Below, one piece after another: positions 1 through 5,620 of a DNA stretch of 10,034 nucleotides (position 1 is the stretch's first letter; every line of letters starts with the position of its first letter). The translations under genes were made by a program, and so were the position numbers. This DNA comes from Synechococcales cyanobacterium PMM_0036 (lineage in GTDB: Bacteria; Cyanobacteriota; Cyanobacteriia; Elainellales; Elainellaceae). The DNA is taken from the NCBI GenBank assembly GCA_949127645.1, contig CASBQM010000276.1, forward strand, positions 1 through 10,034, in the 5' to 3' direction. Under the pieces are notes generated by a model. The model worked only from the letters and a program-made list of their open reading frames with translations. It was not told the DNA's origin and made no database searches.

Positions 1-131
1 ATAATTCTTTGGCGCAAATCAACTGAATACGCTTTCATAAATGAGTAGCCCTACCATTATCAGTGTCTTTTAGTGTATCGTATTGAGTCGAAAACCGCTA
101 TAGCATAAAAATTTTGCTCAATGGGTTGAAA

Positions 132-175
132 TTTCAGTACCAATGTACTAAATTAATAGTACGTTAGTACTGAAA
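132..175. repeat. 44-bp imperfect inverted repeat upstream of the unknown operon
   Basis: The outer arms TTTCAGTAC (132-140) and GTACTGAAA (167-175) are perfectly complementary. The inner arms GTACTA (145-150) and TAGTAC (157-162) also pair, around a 6-nt loop AATTAA. In all, 17 of 19 positions pair, and one of the two exceptions would be a G-U pair in RNA. The element therefore holds four GTAC cores arranged symmetrically. No T-run follows it, so a terminator is unlikely. It lies 109 bp before the first start codon. An operator for a dimeric or tetrameric regulator, or a leader RNA hairpin, would both fit. The function is inferred; the symmetry is seen directly. Confidence 0.7.
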
Positions 176-228
176 GCAGTTTTGCGGCGCTTCAAATGGG
201 TTAGATAGCACCCTAACCTAAGGCAAAG

Positions 229-267
229 GTCTGAAGCAAATGCCTGAAGCAAACGTCTGAAACAAAC
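229..267. repeat. 13-bp tandem repeat, three copies, in the leader of the first gene
   Basis: Three adjacent 13-bp units (GTCTGAAGCAAAT, GCCTGAAGCAAAC, GTCTGAAACAAAC) lie at 229-241, 242-254 and 255-267. A decayed fourth unit at 216-228 precedes them. The array ends 17 bp before the ATG at 285, just ahead of the Shine-Dalgarno AGGAG. It is probably part of the 5' untranslated leader. No function is evident. Confidence 0.8.
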
Positions 268-284
268 ATGAGATAGGAGCCGAT

Positions 285-1574
285 ATGAGCGAATCGCAGA
301 CAGAAATGAGAGCGATTAAACAAAATCTACGGTTGTATCAGGTCAATTCGCATCAGAGCAGTTCGCACCAGGTCAATTCGCACCCGCAATCTCAGAACTT
401 GGCGATTCGCTCTATCCATCCTTTTTCAGAATGGCTATCAGAACAAGCCATTAATGCGCCCCAGGGCGATCGTGTCTCAGCCAAAACTGTGTTGACTGCT
501 CCTGCACGGCAGTCTCAGGTAGATCAGCTACCTCAGGTTAAACAACCACAGGCTAGACAATCTCAGACTAAGCAATCCCAGACTAAGCAATCCCAGACTA
601 AGCAACTACAAGTAGATTTACCCCAGATCAATCTACCCCCTATTTCAGCCCCAAGCCCGTCCACAAGTCTTTCTCTACAGCCGTCCCAGACTTCTACAGC
701 CGATCGCCTTGAAGCAGATGTGGATTGGGAACCTGTGCGCCCGGTCACTCAGGCGCACGTAAACGCCGATCGCTTGCAGCAGAAATCTGTTCAGTATTTG
801 CAGCAATTCGTTCAGCCAACTCCAGATCGGTCTAACGCCCAGATTGACGCGGATCTTAAGCGCCTGGAAGCTCAAGCTCTGCATATCAATCAGATTTCAA
901 TGACTCAAGAAACGGCGATTTTAGAACTCAAGGCGATCGCTCAGCAGATTGAAAGAGACTGGAAGACGCTAGAGGTAGTGAATGCAGCACGAGCAGGCTA
1001 CGATGCCTCGAATATCGAGATTCCGGCTGTTTGTAAGTATTCGCAGATCAGCGTGCCCCTGGTTGAGAAAAACCAGGCGGGTATTTTGGTCGTTAGGGAG
1101 CGATCGGTCGATCTATTCAAAGCCGAGCGCGAGGCAGCACTGACGGCTCAATCGCTGCGCTTTCGTACAGCGCCCTCATTTAAGCCTCGATCGAGCTGGA
1201 CGCAAGGGTTTCGGGAGTTATTGCTGGGGAAGAGAAGACCGGTGTCTAGTCCAGAAATTCGTTCAGCATCCCATAGCACAGCATCCCCTGGAGACAGCCG
1301 AGCCGCTATTCAGGCAAGGGCGCAAAAGCGCAAAGCCCGTAGTCTTAGCTTTCAAGAGGGCATATCTCTTCTATTTGGCGCAGTGCTGGTACGGGTAATA
1401 CTCAATCTTTTGCTGTCGGCTCACCCTGCCTTTCGGTTCTCCGCGATCGCCCTTATGGTGACTCCTGGAGCGATCGCCGTCTATCGATCGAGAGTGACAC
1501 CGAAACTGACTCTTACCTGGGGCTGTCGATTAATCGTCATCATGATTGGATTTTTAATTGGAGGTTTGCTGTGA
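285..1574 (+). CDS. Gln/Ser-rich membrane protein of unknown function
   Basis: I do not recognise this 429-residue protein as a named family. The start is supported by AGGAG at 275-279, five bases before the ATG. Residues 1-160 are low-complexity, rich in Gln, Ser and Pro, with a QVNSH repeat near residues 19-33 and three QSQTK units at 92-106; this part is probably disordered. Residues 180-235 look helical and possibly coiled-coil. Residues 240-300 have a normal composition and may be the conserved core. Near the C-terminus there are three hydrophobic segments, about 360-377, 384-400 and 411-429, the last running to the final residue. The large N-terminal part is probably cytoplasmic, since no signal peptide is visible. 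It heads a plus-strand cluster, and its stop codon overlaps the GTG start of the micro-ORF. A membrane scaffold is possible, but that is inference. Confidence 0.8.
   Translation: MSESQTEMRAIKQNLRLYQVNSHQSSSHQVNSHPQSQNLAIRSIHPFSEWLSEQAINAPQGDRVSAKTVLTAPARQSQVDQLPQVKQPQARQSQTKQSQTKQSQTKQLQVDLPQINLPPISAPSPSTSLSLQPSQTSTADRLEADVDWEPVRPVTQAHVNADRLQQKSVQYLQQFVQPTPDRSNAQIDADLKRLEAQALHINQISMTQETAILELKAIAQQIERDWKTLEVVNAARAGYDASNIEIPAVCKYSQISVPLVEKNQAGILVVRERSVDLFKAEREAALTAQSLRFRTAPSFKPRSSWTQGFRELLLGKRRPVSSPEIRSASHSTASPGDSRAAIQARAQKRKARSLSFQEGISLLFGAVLVRVILNLLLSAHPAFRFSAIALMVTPGAIAVYRSRVTPKLTLTWGCRLIVIMIGFLIGGLL
558..602 (+). repeat. 15-bp coding tandem repeat (QSQTK x3)
   Basis: Three units of the pattern CAATCCCAGACTAAG lie at 558-572, 573-587 and 588-602; the first differs by one base. 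They encode QSQTK at residues 92-106 of the first protein. The 15-bp period keeps the frame, so copy number could vary without breaking the gene. Confidence 0.85.
1560..1564 (+). promoter_or_regulatory. Canonical Shine-Dalgarno GGAGG before a GTG start
   Basis: GGAGG sits inside the end of the upstream coding region, six bases before the GTG at 1571. It is the strongest ribosome-binding site in this cluster and supports translation of the 31-codon ORF that begins there. The same bases encode Gly-Gly in the upstream protein, so coincidence cannot be excluded. Confidence 0.6.
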
Positions 1575-1666
1575 GTCCATTGATTTTAGGAGTCGCGTGG
1601 CTATTCATTGTCACCACTTGTTTTGTATTCATGGAACCTAAGGAAAACCACAATGAGCGATCTTGA
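1571..1666 (+). CDS. Possible 31-residue membrane microprotein
   Basis: This is a short ORF starting at GTG and ending in TGA. Its first four bases (GTGA) overlap the stop of the upstream gene, a classic translational-coupling arrangement, and GGAGG lies six bases before it. Its last 14 bases overlap the start of the next gene in another frame. The product has one hydrophobic stretch (about residues 4-21, LILGVAWLFIVTTCFVFM) followed by a charged tail (EPKENHNERS). That composition fits a single-span membrane microprotein with a polar C-terminal tail. It may be a subunit of whatever the cluster makes, or only a coupling device that passes ribosomes to the next gene. There is no homology evidence, so a chance ORF remains possible. 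Confidence 0.5.
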   Translation: MSPLILGVAWLFIVTTCFVFMEPKENHNERS

Positions 1667-2072
1667 AAGCGATCCGCCGATTCTAAAAGTTTTGCTGCTA
1701 CTGGGTCTTGTTTTGGTAGGGTTTGCACTGATGGTGGACGTGCGGCGAGTGAGCTGGGGCAACTTTATGGGCAATTCCCTCAAGTCCTCACGTCCGACCG
1801 AAACCTGTCAGGGCGAAATCCGTGGAGATATAGTTCTCTCCAGAGAAAAGCTGGCGGCTTTCCTGACAATATCCGAGCGAGACCCTAAATCTCGTGTGCA
1901 GGAGATTTTGCCACAGTCCTACTGTCAGTTGCCGACTATTGAGGTGCGAGCTGGAGTAGTGTCTGAGCGGGAGGTCTATCCGCTAGCCTTTGATCCCCAT
2001 ACTTGGCTAATTGTCCTTTACGAGGGTGAAGAATATGCGGGATACCAGTTTCGATTTCAGGCTCCTGAGTAA
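1653..2072 (+). CDS. Conserved cyanobacterial protein with one membrane anchor, unknown function
   Basis: I chose the ATG at 1653 (139 residues) because AAGGA at 1640-1644 lies eight bases upstream; a TTG 45 bases earlier would add 15 residues that lack such support. A hydrophobic segment at about residues 11-29 is a signal anchor, followed by a soluble region probably on the periplasmic side. That region has two cysteines (C52, C91) that could form a disulfide, and a distinctive C-terminal stretch (ERE-YPLAFDP-TW-IVLYEGEEYAGY, about 105-131). The ending resembles uncharacterised proteins I recall from many cyanobacteria, but I know of no function. The start overlaps the end of the micro-ORF, so the two are probably translationally coupled. 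Confidence 0.85.
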   Translation: MSDLESDPPILKVLLLLGLVLVGFALMVDVRRVSWGNFMGNSLKSSRPTETCQGEIRGDIVLSREKLAAFLTISERDPKSRVQEILPQSYCQLPTIEVRAGVVSEREVYPLAFDPHTWLIVLYEGEEYAGYQFRFQAPE

Positions 2073-2075
2073 AGC

Positions 2076-2118
2076 GGTAATGTTTTAAGCCGATAAAGTA
2101 TAGGTCTAAACCATTACC
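2076..2118. repeat. Inverted repeat between two genes of the unknown cluster
   Basis: GGTAATG (2076-2082) followed by TTTA pairs with TAAA and CATTACC (2112-2118). The arms are 12 bp with one mismatch and the loop is 19 nt. The element fills most of the 56-bp gap between the stop at 2072 and the ATG at 2129. It could be an RNA hairpin that sets relative expression within the operon, or an operator for an internal promoter. No T-run follows. Confidence 0.5.
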
Positions 2119-2128
2119 TATAAAAGCC

Positions 2129-2590
2129 ATGGTTCGGATAATTGGGATTGAGAAATGCATTGGGGGGCTGGCGATCGCGCTATGCACCACGGCTTGTAGT
2201 CTCAATCCTAGCCCTGAACCCATGCGGCAAATCCAGATTCAGCAGAACTGGGCGATTAAACCGGGCGATCGCATTGCTGACCATTTTGTTGTAGCTGGAT
2301 TGGGTGACATCTCTATTCGGCTAGGAGGCGACACAGCATACGCACCTTTCGCCGGACGGGTGCAGCCCAATAGCAGCGAGTGCGTGCTGTTTTCTAGTCC
2401 TGATGTGCCGGCATATCTGTTTCGGCTCTGTGGGTTGAGCAAGCCTAATCTAGGCGAAGTTCAAGCTGGAGAGGCGATCGGCTCTGGAGACTACCTTTAC
2501 TTCGCTACCCTACGCAAGCAGCCCGACGGCACCTGGACGATCGTCGAACCTGCCAAAGATATTTTAGAACGCATTCTTAAATCCCCTTAA
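2129..2590 (+). CDS. Probable lipoprotein with a degenerate M23/LytM-like domain
   Basis: This is a 153-residue protein with a short signal sequence (residues 1-22) ending in TTAC; Cys23 could be lipidated, although Thr at -3 is not the usual lipobox residue. After a short linker, residues 45-150 follow the outline of M23/LytM domains. GLGDI (57-61) sits where M23 enzymes have the first zinc ligands. AYAPFAGRV (70-78) matches the 'V-A-x-x-G-x-V' strand, and VQAGEAIG (111-118) matches 'V-x-x-G-x-x-I-G'. YLYFATLR (122-129) then aligns with the HLHFE-type end, followed by a V-E-P stretch. Both histidines of HxH would be tyrosines (Y122, Y124), so the protein is probably not an active zinc peptidase; it may bind peptidoglycan or a partner. 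The fold is inferred from pattern only. No clear Shine-Dalgarno precedes the ATG. Confidence 0.75.
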   Translation: MVRIIGIEKCIGGLAIALCTTACSLNPSPEPMRQIQIQQNWAIKPGDRIADHFVVAGLGDISIRLGGDTAYAPFAGRVQPNSSECVLFSSPDVPAYLFRLCGLSKPNLGEVQAGEAIGSGDYLYFATLRKQPDGTWTIVEPAKDILERILKSP

Positions 2591-2606
2591 ACGCTCTTAA
2601 AACATA

Positions 2607-4097
2607 ATGACCATGCAACACATTGACTGGATAAGCTGGATCTTAAAAATTGTGCGGGTTTGGCGCAGCCCCTCTCCAGAAGATTTTTCAGAAGAGTTAT
2701 CCCCTCGTTCTCATGGGTTGCATCGGCATCTGCTGTTAGTGGGGCTAATGATGCTTACTTTGGGCTACGGCTCTGTAGCTCAGGCAGAAGCTTTGGTCGG
2801 CGGGGCGGATGAGATTCTGGCTACCCACTCTAATCCAGTGAGTCTTGATGCTGGCAATGGCGATCGTTTGGCGGTTCCTTCCAGTGCGGCTGAAGTGCCC
2901 GTAGGTGCTGCCGATCGCTCTTGGGATCATCTGCCGCCGCCTGATCAGTCTGCCGCCGAGCAGTCTGCCGCAGATCAACCTACCGTAGATCAGCCTGCCG
3001 TAGATCAGCCTGCCGTAGATCAACCTACCGTAGATCAGCCTGCCGTAGATCAGCCTGCCACCCTACCTATTTCCACACAAGCCATTCCGGAAGCTGCTCC
3101 TGTTGCTGTGGGACTGCTTCAGACTATTAAACTTCAGACTACCAAAACTGAAGTAGCCGCAAAACCTGTTGAGTTAAAATTTGCTCTACCTCAGCCATCT
3201 TTTCAGTTTCAGACAGCAAACCCTAAAGTCCTTCCTAATGCTATTCCAGAAGCAGATCAGGGCGTAGATCCAGGCGTAGATACTGCATCTCTAGCCAATC
3301 TGTTTGTAGGCAATTCTGATTCACTGGTTGCCAAGGCGGTTGGTAGTGCAGAGGGTACACGCACCCCAGAGGGCGATCGCAATCCGGCTTACTTCGGTCA
3401 TGTTGATCCGGGCAATAAAGCATGGAATCTAGGCAGCTTTTCCTATCAGCATGAAGCCGCTACTCCAGAAGATGCCGATGTCAAGCAGTTAAATCGGCTA
3501 CAAGATCAGGCGGGCATTATGCAAGCCAAAGCTCAAGCTAGAGGAATATCTCTAACGCTGGAGGAAGCGCTCAACGGCATTGACCTCGCCAATCAGGCTC
3601 CCAAGGCAGTTTTAGATCAAGATGGCTACATTGACTGGTTGGCAAAAGCCCACCAAAACGGCTTGTCGGGTGACGATGCGGTGCTGTGGGCACGAACTCA
3701 GTCGTTTTTTGATCCCCGTCTTCAGCGATGGAATGCGCCTGGATTAGGCAATACCCAAGAACGGATCACGCTCGACCAAGAGCGCCGGATGCAGGCGATC
3801 GATCGCGCCATTGCGGTTCATGAGCAGCCCGTTGTCCAGCCCGTTATCCAGCCTGTTGCCCAGCCTACTGCCCAGCCTGTGGCTCAACCCTCGACTCAAT
3901 CTAAACCATTCCAACCTGTATCGCCCCAGGCTAGCCACAAAATTTCTGAAGATGTCGGCATTGCTCGTCTATTTGCTGAGCAAACCTTCTCTCACTTTGG
4001 ACGATCGGGGTCTACTTCTGCATCTGAGCCTACGGCAACCCTACCCGAAGCTCCAGGCATTGCCGCGCTATTTGAGCTGGATTTGCCCAAATCATGA
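2607..4097 (+). CDS. Secreted low-complexity protein with a conserved AEGT domain
   Basis: This 496-residue protein starts 16 bp after the lipoprotein gene, so it is probably in the same operon. ATG codons at 2607 and 2613 are both possible, and neither has a clear Shine-Dalgarno site. After an unusual 40-residue N-terminal stretch comes a hydrophobic core (41-56) ending in AQA at residue 60, a good signal peptidase I site, so the protein is exported. Residues 110-155 are xxDQP pentapeptide repeats. About 235-400 form the only ordered domain: VGSAEGTRT with E249, then FGHVDPGN, WNLGSFSYQH, LNGIDLANQAP and DPRLQRWNAPGLGN. The AEGT segment and the later Trp/Gly motifs recall lysozyme-like glycoside hydrolases, but this is a pattern impression, not an identification. 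A QPV repeat (about 407-430) and two GIAxLF motifs (about 451 and 484) follow. A periplasmic wall-binding or wall-cutting role is possible. Confidence 0.8.
   Translation: MTMQHIDWISWILKIVRVWRSPSPEDFSEELSPRSHGLHRHLLLVGLMMLTLGYGSVAQAEALVGGADEILATHSNPVSLDAGNGDRLAVPSSAAEVPVGAADRSWDHLPPPDQSAAEQSAADQPTVDQPAVDQPAVDQPTVDQPAVDQPATLPISTQAIPEAAPVAVGLLQTIKLQTTKTEVAAKPVELKFALPQPSFQFQTANPKVLPNAIPEADQGVDPGVDTASLANLFVGNSDSLVAKAVGSAEGTRTPEGDRNPAYFGHVDPGNKAWNLGSFSYQHEAATPEDADVKQLNRLQDQAGIMQAKAQARGISLTLEEALNGIDLANQAPKAVLDQDGYIDWLAKAHQNGLSGDDAVLWARTQSFFDPRLQRWNAPGLGNTQERITLDQERRMQAIDRAIAVHEQPVVQPVIQPVAQPTAQPVAQPSTQSKPFQPVSPQASHKISEDVGIARLFAEQTFSHFGRSGSTSASEPTATLPEAPGIAALFELDLPKS
2970..3059 (+). repeat. 15-bp coding tandem repeat (VDQPA/VDQPT x6)
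   Basis: Six consecutive units close to GTAGATCAGCCTGCC begin at 2970, 2985, 3000, 3015, 3030 and 3045. Two diverged units (EQSAA, DQSAA type) lie just before them. They encode alternating VDQPA and VDQPT pentapeptides. Two unit variants (CAGCCTGCC and CAACCTACC) alternate, which suggests block duplications larger than one unit. Confidence 0.9.
3825..3896 (+). repeat. 12-bp coding tandem repeat (QPV-V/I/A x6)
   Basis: Six 12-bp units beginning CAGCC or CAACC lie at 3825, 3837, 3849, 3861, 3873 and 3885. They encode QPVV, QPVI, QPVA, QPTA, QPVA and QPST. The Pro/Gln pattern suggests an extended periplasmic linker. The units are more diverged than the 15-bp array upstream. Confidence 0.85.
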
Positions 4098-4105
4098 ACT
4101 TTTCT

Positions 4106-5275
4106 TTAAGCCTCAATCTTTTCGGGCAATCCTTGCTCCTGCACTTCTCCATACAACGTATCTCGCTGCTGTGGCGGTCTGCCTAGAGATTCGATCGCCG
4201 ATCGCAATGTTCCGACTTCCATGCAGGTGCCGCCGATCGCGCCCGCCATGGTGGTAATATGCTCCTCCATCAGCGTGCCGCCAATATCGTTACAGCCCCA
4301 GGTAAGCGATTCCGTTGCGCCCTCCAGTCCTAGCTTCACCCAGCTCGGCTGATGGTTGGGAATAGAGTTGCCTAAAAAGATCCGAGCGATCGCCATTAGC
4401 AGCAGCGCATCTGAAAGCACGGGCTGATCGCGTCCGACTCGGCGACGGAGAGGTTTGGGAGCCTCTTGCCCGACAAAAGGCAGCAAAATAAATTCGCTAA
4501 TGCCAGAATAGCCCTGGCTGAGGGAGCTTTGCTGAAGCGATCGGAGCAGCCCTAAATGCCGCATTTGCTGTACGGGAGTCTCAATATGTCCAGACAGCAT
4601 AGTGCTGGTGGTAGGCATTCCTAGCCGATGCGCAGTTTGCACTACGTCTATCCAGGTTTGCGAATCAATCTTTTCAGGGCAAATTACCCGTCGTACTGCG
4701 TCGTCTAGCACCTCGGCGGCTGTTCCCGGCATTGAGCCAACGCCTGCCTCCTGGAGCGCTGCAATGACATCCGCGTAGCTCAGCCCGTCTTCTCTGGCAA
4801 TAAACTGTACCTCTTGGGGCGAAAAAGCGTGGAGATGCAGATGAGGATAAGCCTGTTTTATCGATCGCACCAGCCGCACATAGTAAGACAAGGCGCGGTT
4901 GTCTAGCTTTGCCTTAACGTGCAACCCCCCCTGCATACAGATTTCTGTGGCGTGCCGAGCAACCGCATCTGCCGCTTTTTCCAAAATTGCGCCCTCATCG
5001 AGCCAGTAGGCTCCTGCCTCGTCTTCGTCACGTCGAAATGCGCAAAAGCTGCAATGTTGCTCACAGATGTTGGTGAAATTAACGTTGCGATTAATCACGT
5101 AGGTGACAGTCTCGCCAGACTGCTGTTGACGCAGACGATCGGCGGTTTCACGAATGGCGGCGATCGCTCCAGCATCAGTTTGGAGCAACAGCGTAACGCC
5201 TTCTGCTTCAGTCAGATCTTTGCCAGCTAGAGCGCGATTGAGAAGAGTATCAACGGTAGAAGGGATAGTAAGCAT
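4106..5275 (-). CDS. cofH: FO synthase subunit 2 (CofH, radical SAM)
   Basis: CofH is a radical SAM enzyme (EC 2.5.1.147) that joins a tyrosine-derived hydroxybenzyl group to 5-amino-6-ribitylaminouracil. CofG then converts the product to FO (8-hydroxy-5-deazaflavin), which in cyanobacteria is used mainly as a photolyase antenna. The call rests on the CEQHCSFC iron-sulfur motif (C71, C75, C78) after a YVINRNVNFTNI stretch, on MQGGLH, HAFSPQEV, GVGSMPGTAAEVLDD and TTSTMLSGH, and on the C-terminal WGCNDIGGTLMEEHI. All are typical of CofH rather than CofG or MqnE/MqnC. The length is normal for the family. I chose the ATG at 5275 (389 residues); a TTG at 5284 would add three residues. Neither has a visible Shine-Dalgarno site, and the leader is pyrimidine-rich. 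cofG is not in the window. The stop lies 8 bp from that of the convergent neighbour. Confidence 0.95.
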   Translation of the reverse strand: MLTIPSTVDTLLNRALAGKDLTEAEGVTLLLQTDAGAIAAIRETADRLRQQQSGETVTYVINRNVNFTNICEQHCSFCAFRRDEDEAGAYWLDEGAILEKAADAVARHATEICMQGGLHVKAKLDNRALSYYVRLVRSIKQAYPHLHLHAFSPQEVQFIAREDGLSYADVIAALQEAGVGSMPGTAAEVLDDAVRRVICPEKIDSQTWIDVVQTAHRLGMPTTSTMLSGHIETPVQQMRHLGLLRSLQQSSLSQGYSGISEFILLPFVGQEAPKPLRRRVGRDQPVLSDALLLMAIARIFLGNSIPNHQPSWVKLGLEGATESLTWGCNDIGGTLMEEHITTMAGAIGGTCMEVGTLRSAIESLGRPPQQRDTLYGEVQEQGLPEKIEA

Positions 5276-5347
5276 GGAGTGCAAAGGAGAGAGAACAAGA
5301 AGCTGAGAAAGATCTTTTTACAACAGGTGATCATTTCGCCAGTCCCC

Positions 5348-5376
5348 CTTATACTGTGGGAACTTAATGCCGTGAA
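5348..5376 (-). promoter_or_regulatory. Candidate sigma-70-type promoter for cofH
   Basis: Reading the minus strand, TTCACG (5376-5371) and TATAAG (5353-5348) are separated by exactly 17 bp. The -10 matches five of six consensus bases and the -35 four of six. Transcription would start near 5341, giving a leader of about 65 nt. This is a motif match only. Confidence 0.45.
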
Positions 5377-5410
5377 AATCTAATTCTGTGGCAGACCGAA
5401 TAGCCCAGGA

Positions 5411-5432
5411 GCGATTGCTGATCATCAATCGC
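5411..5432. promoter_or_regulatory. 22-bp near-palindrome, possible operator
   Basis: Half-sites GCGATTG (5411-5417) and CAATCGC (5426-5432) flank a palindromic TGATCA core (5419-5424). Only the 5418/5425 pair fails, so 20 of 22 bases are symmetric. It lies between two divergent genes, a usual place for a dimeric regulator. No regulator is identified. Confidence 0.5.
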
Positions 5433-5451
5433 CGATATCAACGGCTTTTTT
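5431..5451 (+). terminator. Weak hairpin with T-run
   Basis: GCCG (5431-5434) and CGGC (5442-5445) form a 4-bp stem with a 7-nt loop, followed directly by six T (5446-5451). The stem is short for an intrinsic terminator. No gene ends just upstream on this strand, so if it works it would stop a short leader or small RNA. Confidence 0.3.
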
Positions 5452-5529
5452 CAGCGTGTATTTCTAGGTATGTTAAGCCTATTGAATAGATTCGGTGTAG
5501 TCACCTAATTCGGAAAGGTTTGGCTATAG

Positions 5530-5580
5530 GTGGCGTGGGAATTAAAGTGGCGTGGGAATGAAGGTGGTGTAGGAATGAAG
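5530..5580. repeat. 17-bp tandem repeat, three copies, in the ftsL-like leader
   Basis: Units GTGGCGTGGGAATTAAA (5530-5546), GTGGCGTGGGAATGAAG (5547-5563) and GTGGTGTAGGAATGAAG (5564-5580) follow each other without gaps. Each differs from the next by one to three bases. The array ends 40 bp before the ATG at 5621. It is G-rich and purine-rich on the plus strand. Confidence 0.85.
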
Positions 5581-5620
5581 ACGATCGCAACTTTGAGAAA
5601 TCAACGAGAGGGCTGGAACT

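Larger units (their letters stand above)
5276..5620. other. Intergenic region between divergent cofH and the ftsL-like gene
   Basis: These 345 bp hold no convincing gene. A 33-codon GTG ORF (5388-5489) has no ribosome-binding site. The region contains the cofH promoter candidate, a near-palindrome at 5411-5432, a short hairpin with a T-run at 5431-5451 and a 17-bp tandem repeat at 5530-5580. A promoter for the ftsL-like gene must lie here, but I see only poor -35/-10 matches (TTGAAT at 5482, TAATTC at 5506). Confidence 0.7.

Noticed and set aside
229..267. The 13-bp tandem units as a CRISPR array or plasmid-type iterons
   Set aside because: The units adjoin with no spacers, there are only three good copies, and no replication or cas gene is near.
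1608..1652. A TTG start giving the 139-residue protein 15 more residues
   Set aside because: No Shine-Dalgarno site lies before it, while AAGGA stands eight bases before the ATG at 1653, directly ahead of a normal signal anchor.
3811..4257. A plus-strand ORF of 148 codons overlapping the end of the secreted protein and cofH
   Set aside because: Its Leu/Pro/Ser repeats are the QPV repeat read in another frame, and it runs across two well-supported genes.
5431..5451. The short hairpin with T-run as a terminator for cofH
   Set aside because: It is on the plus strand and upstream of cofH, so it cannot end the cofH transcript.
5388..5489. A 33-codon GTG ORF in the cofH-ftsL intergenic region
   Set aside because: It has no ribosome-binding site, covers a palindrome and a hairpin with a T-run, and shows no membrane or domain-like composition.
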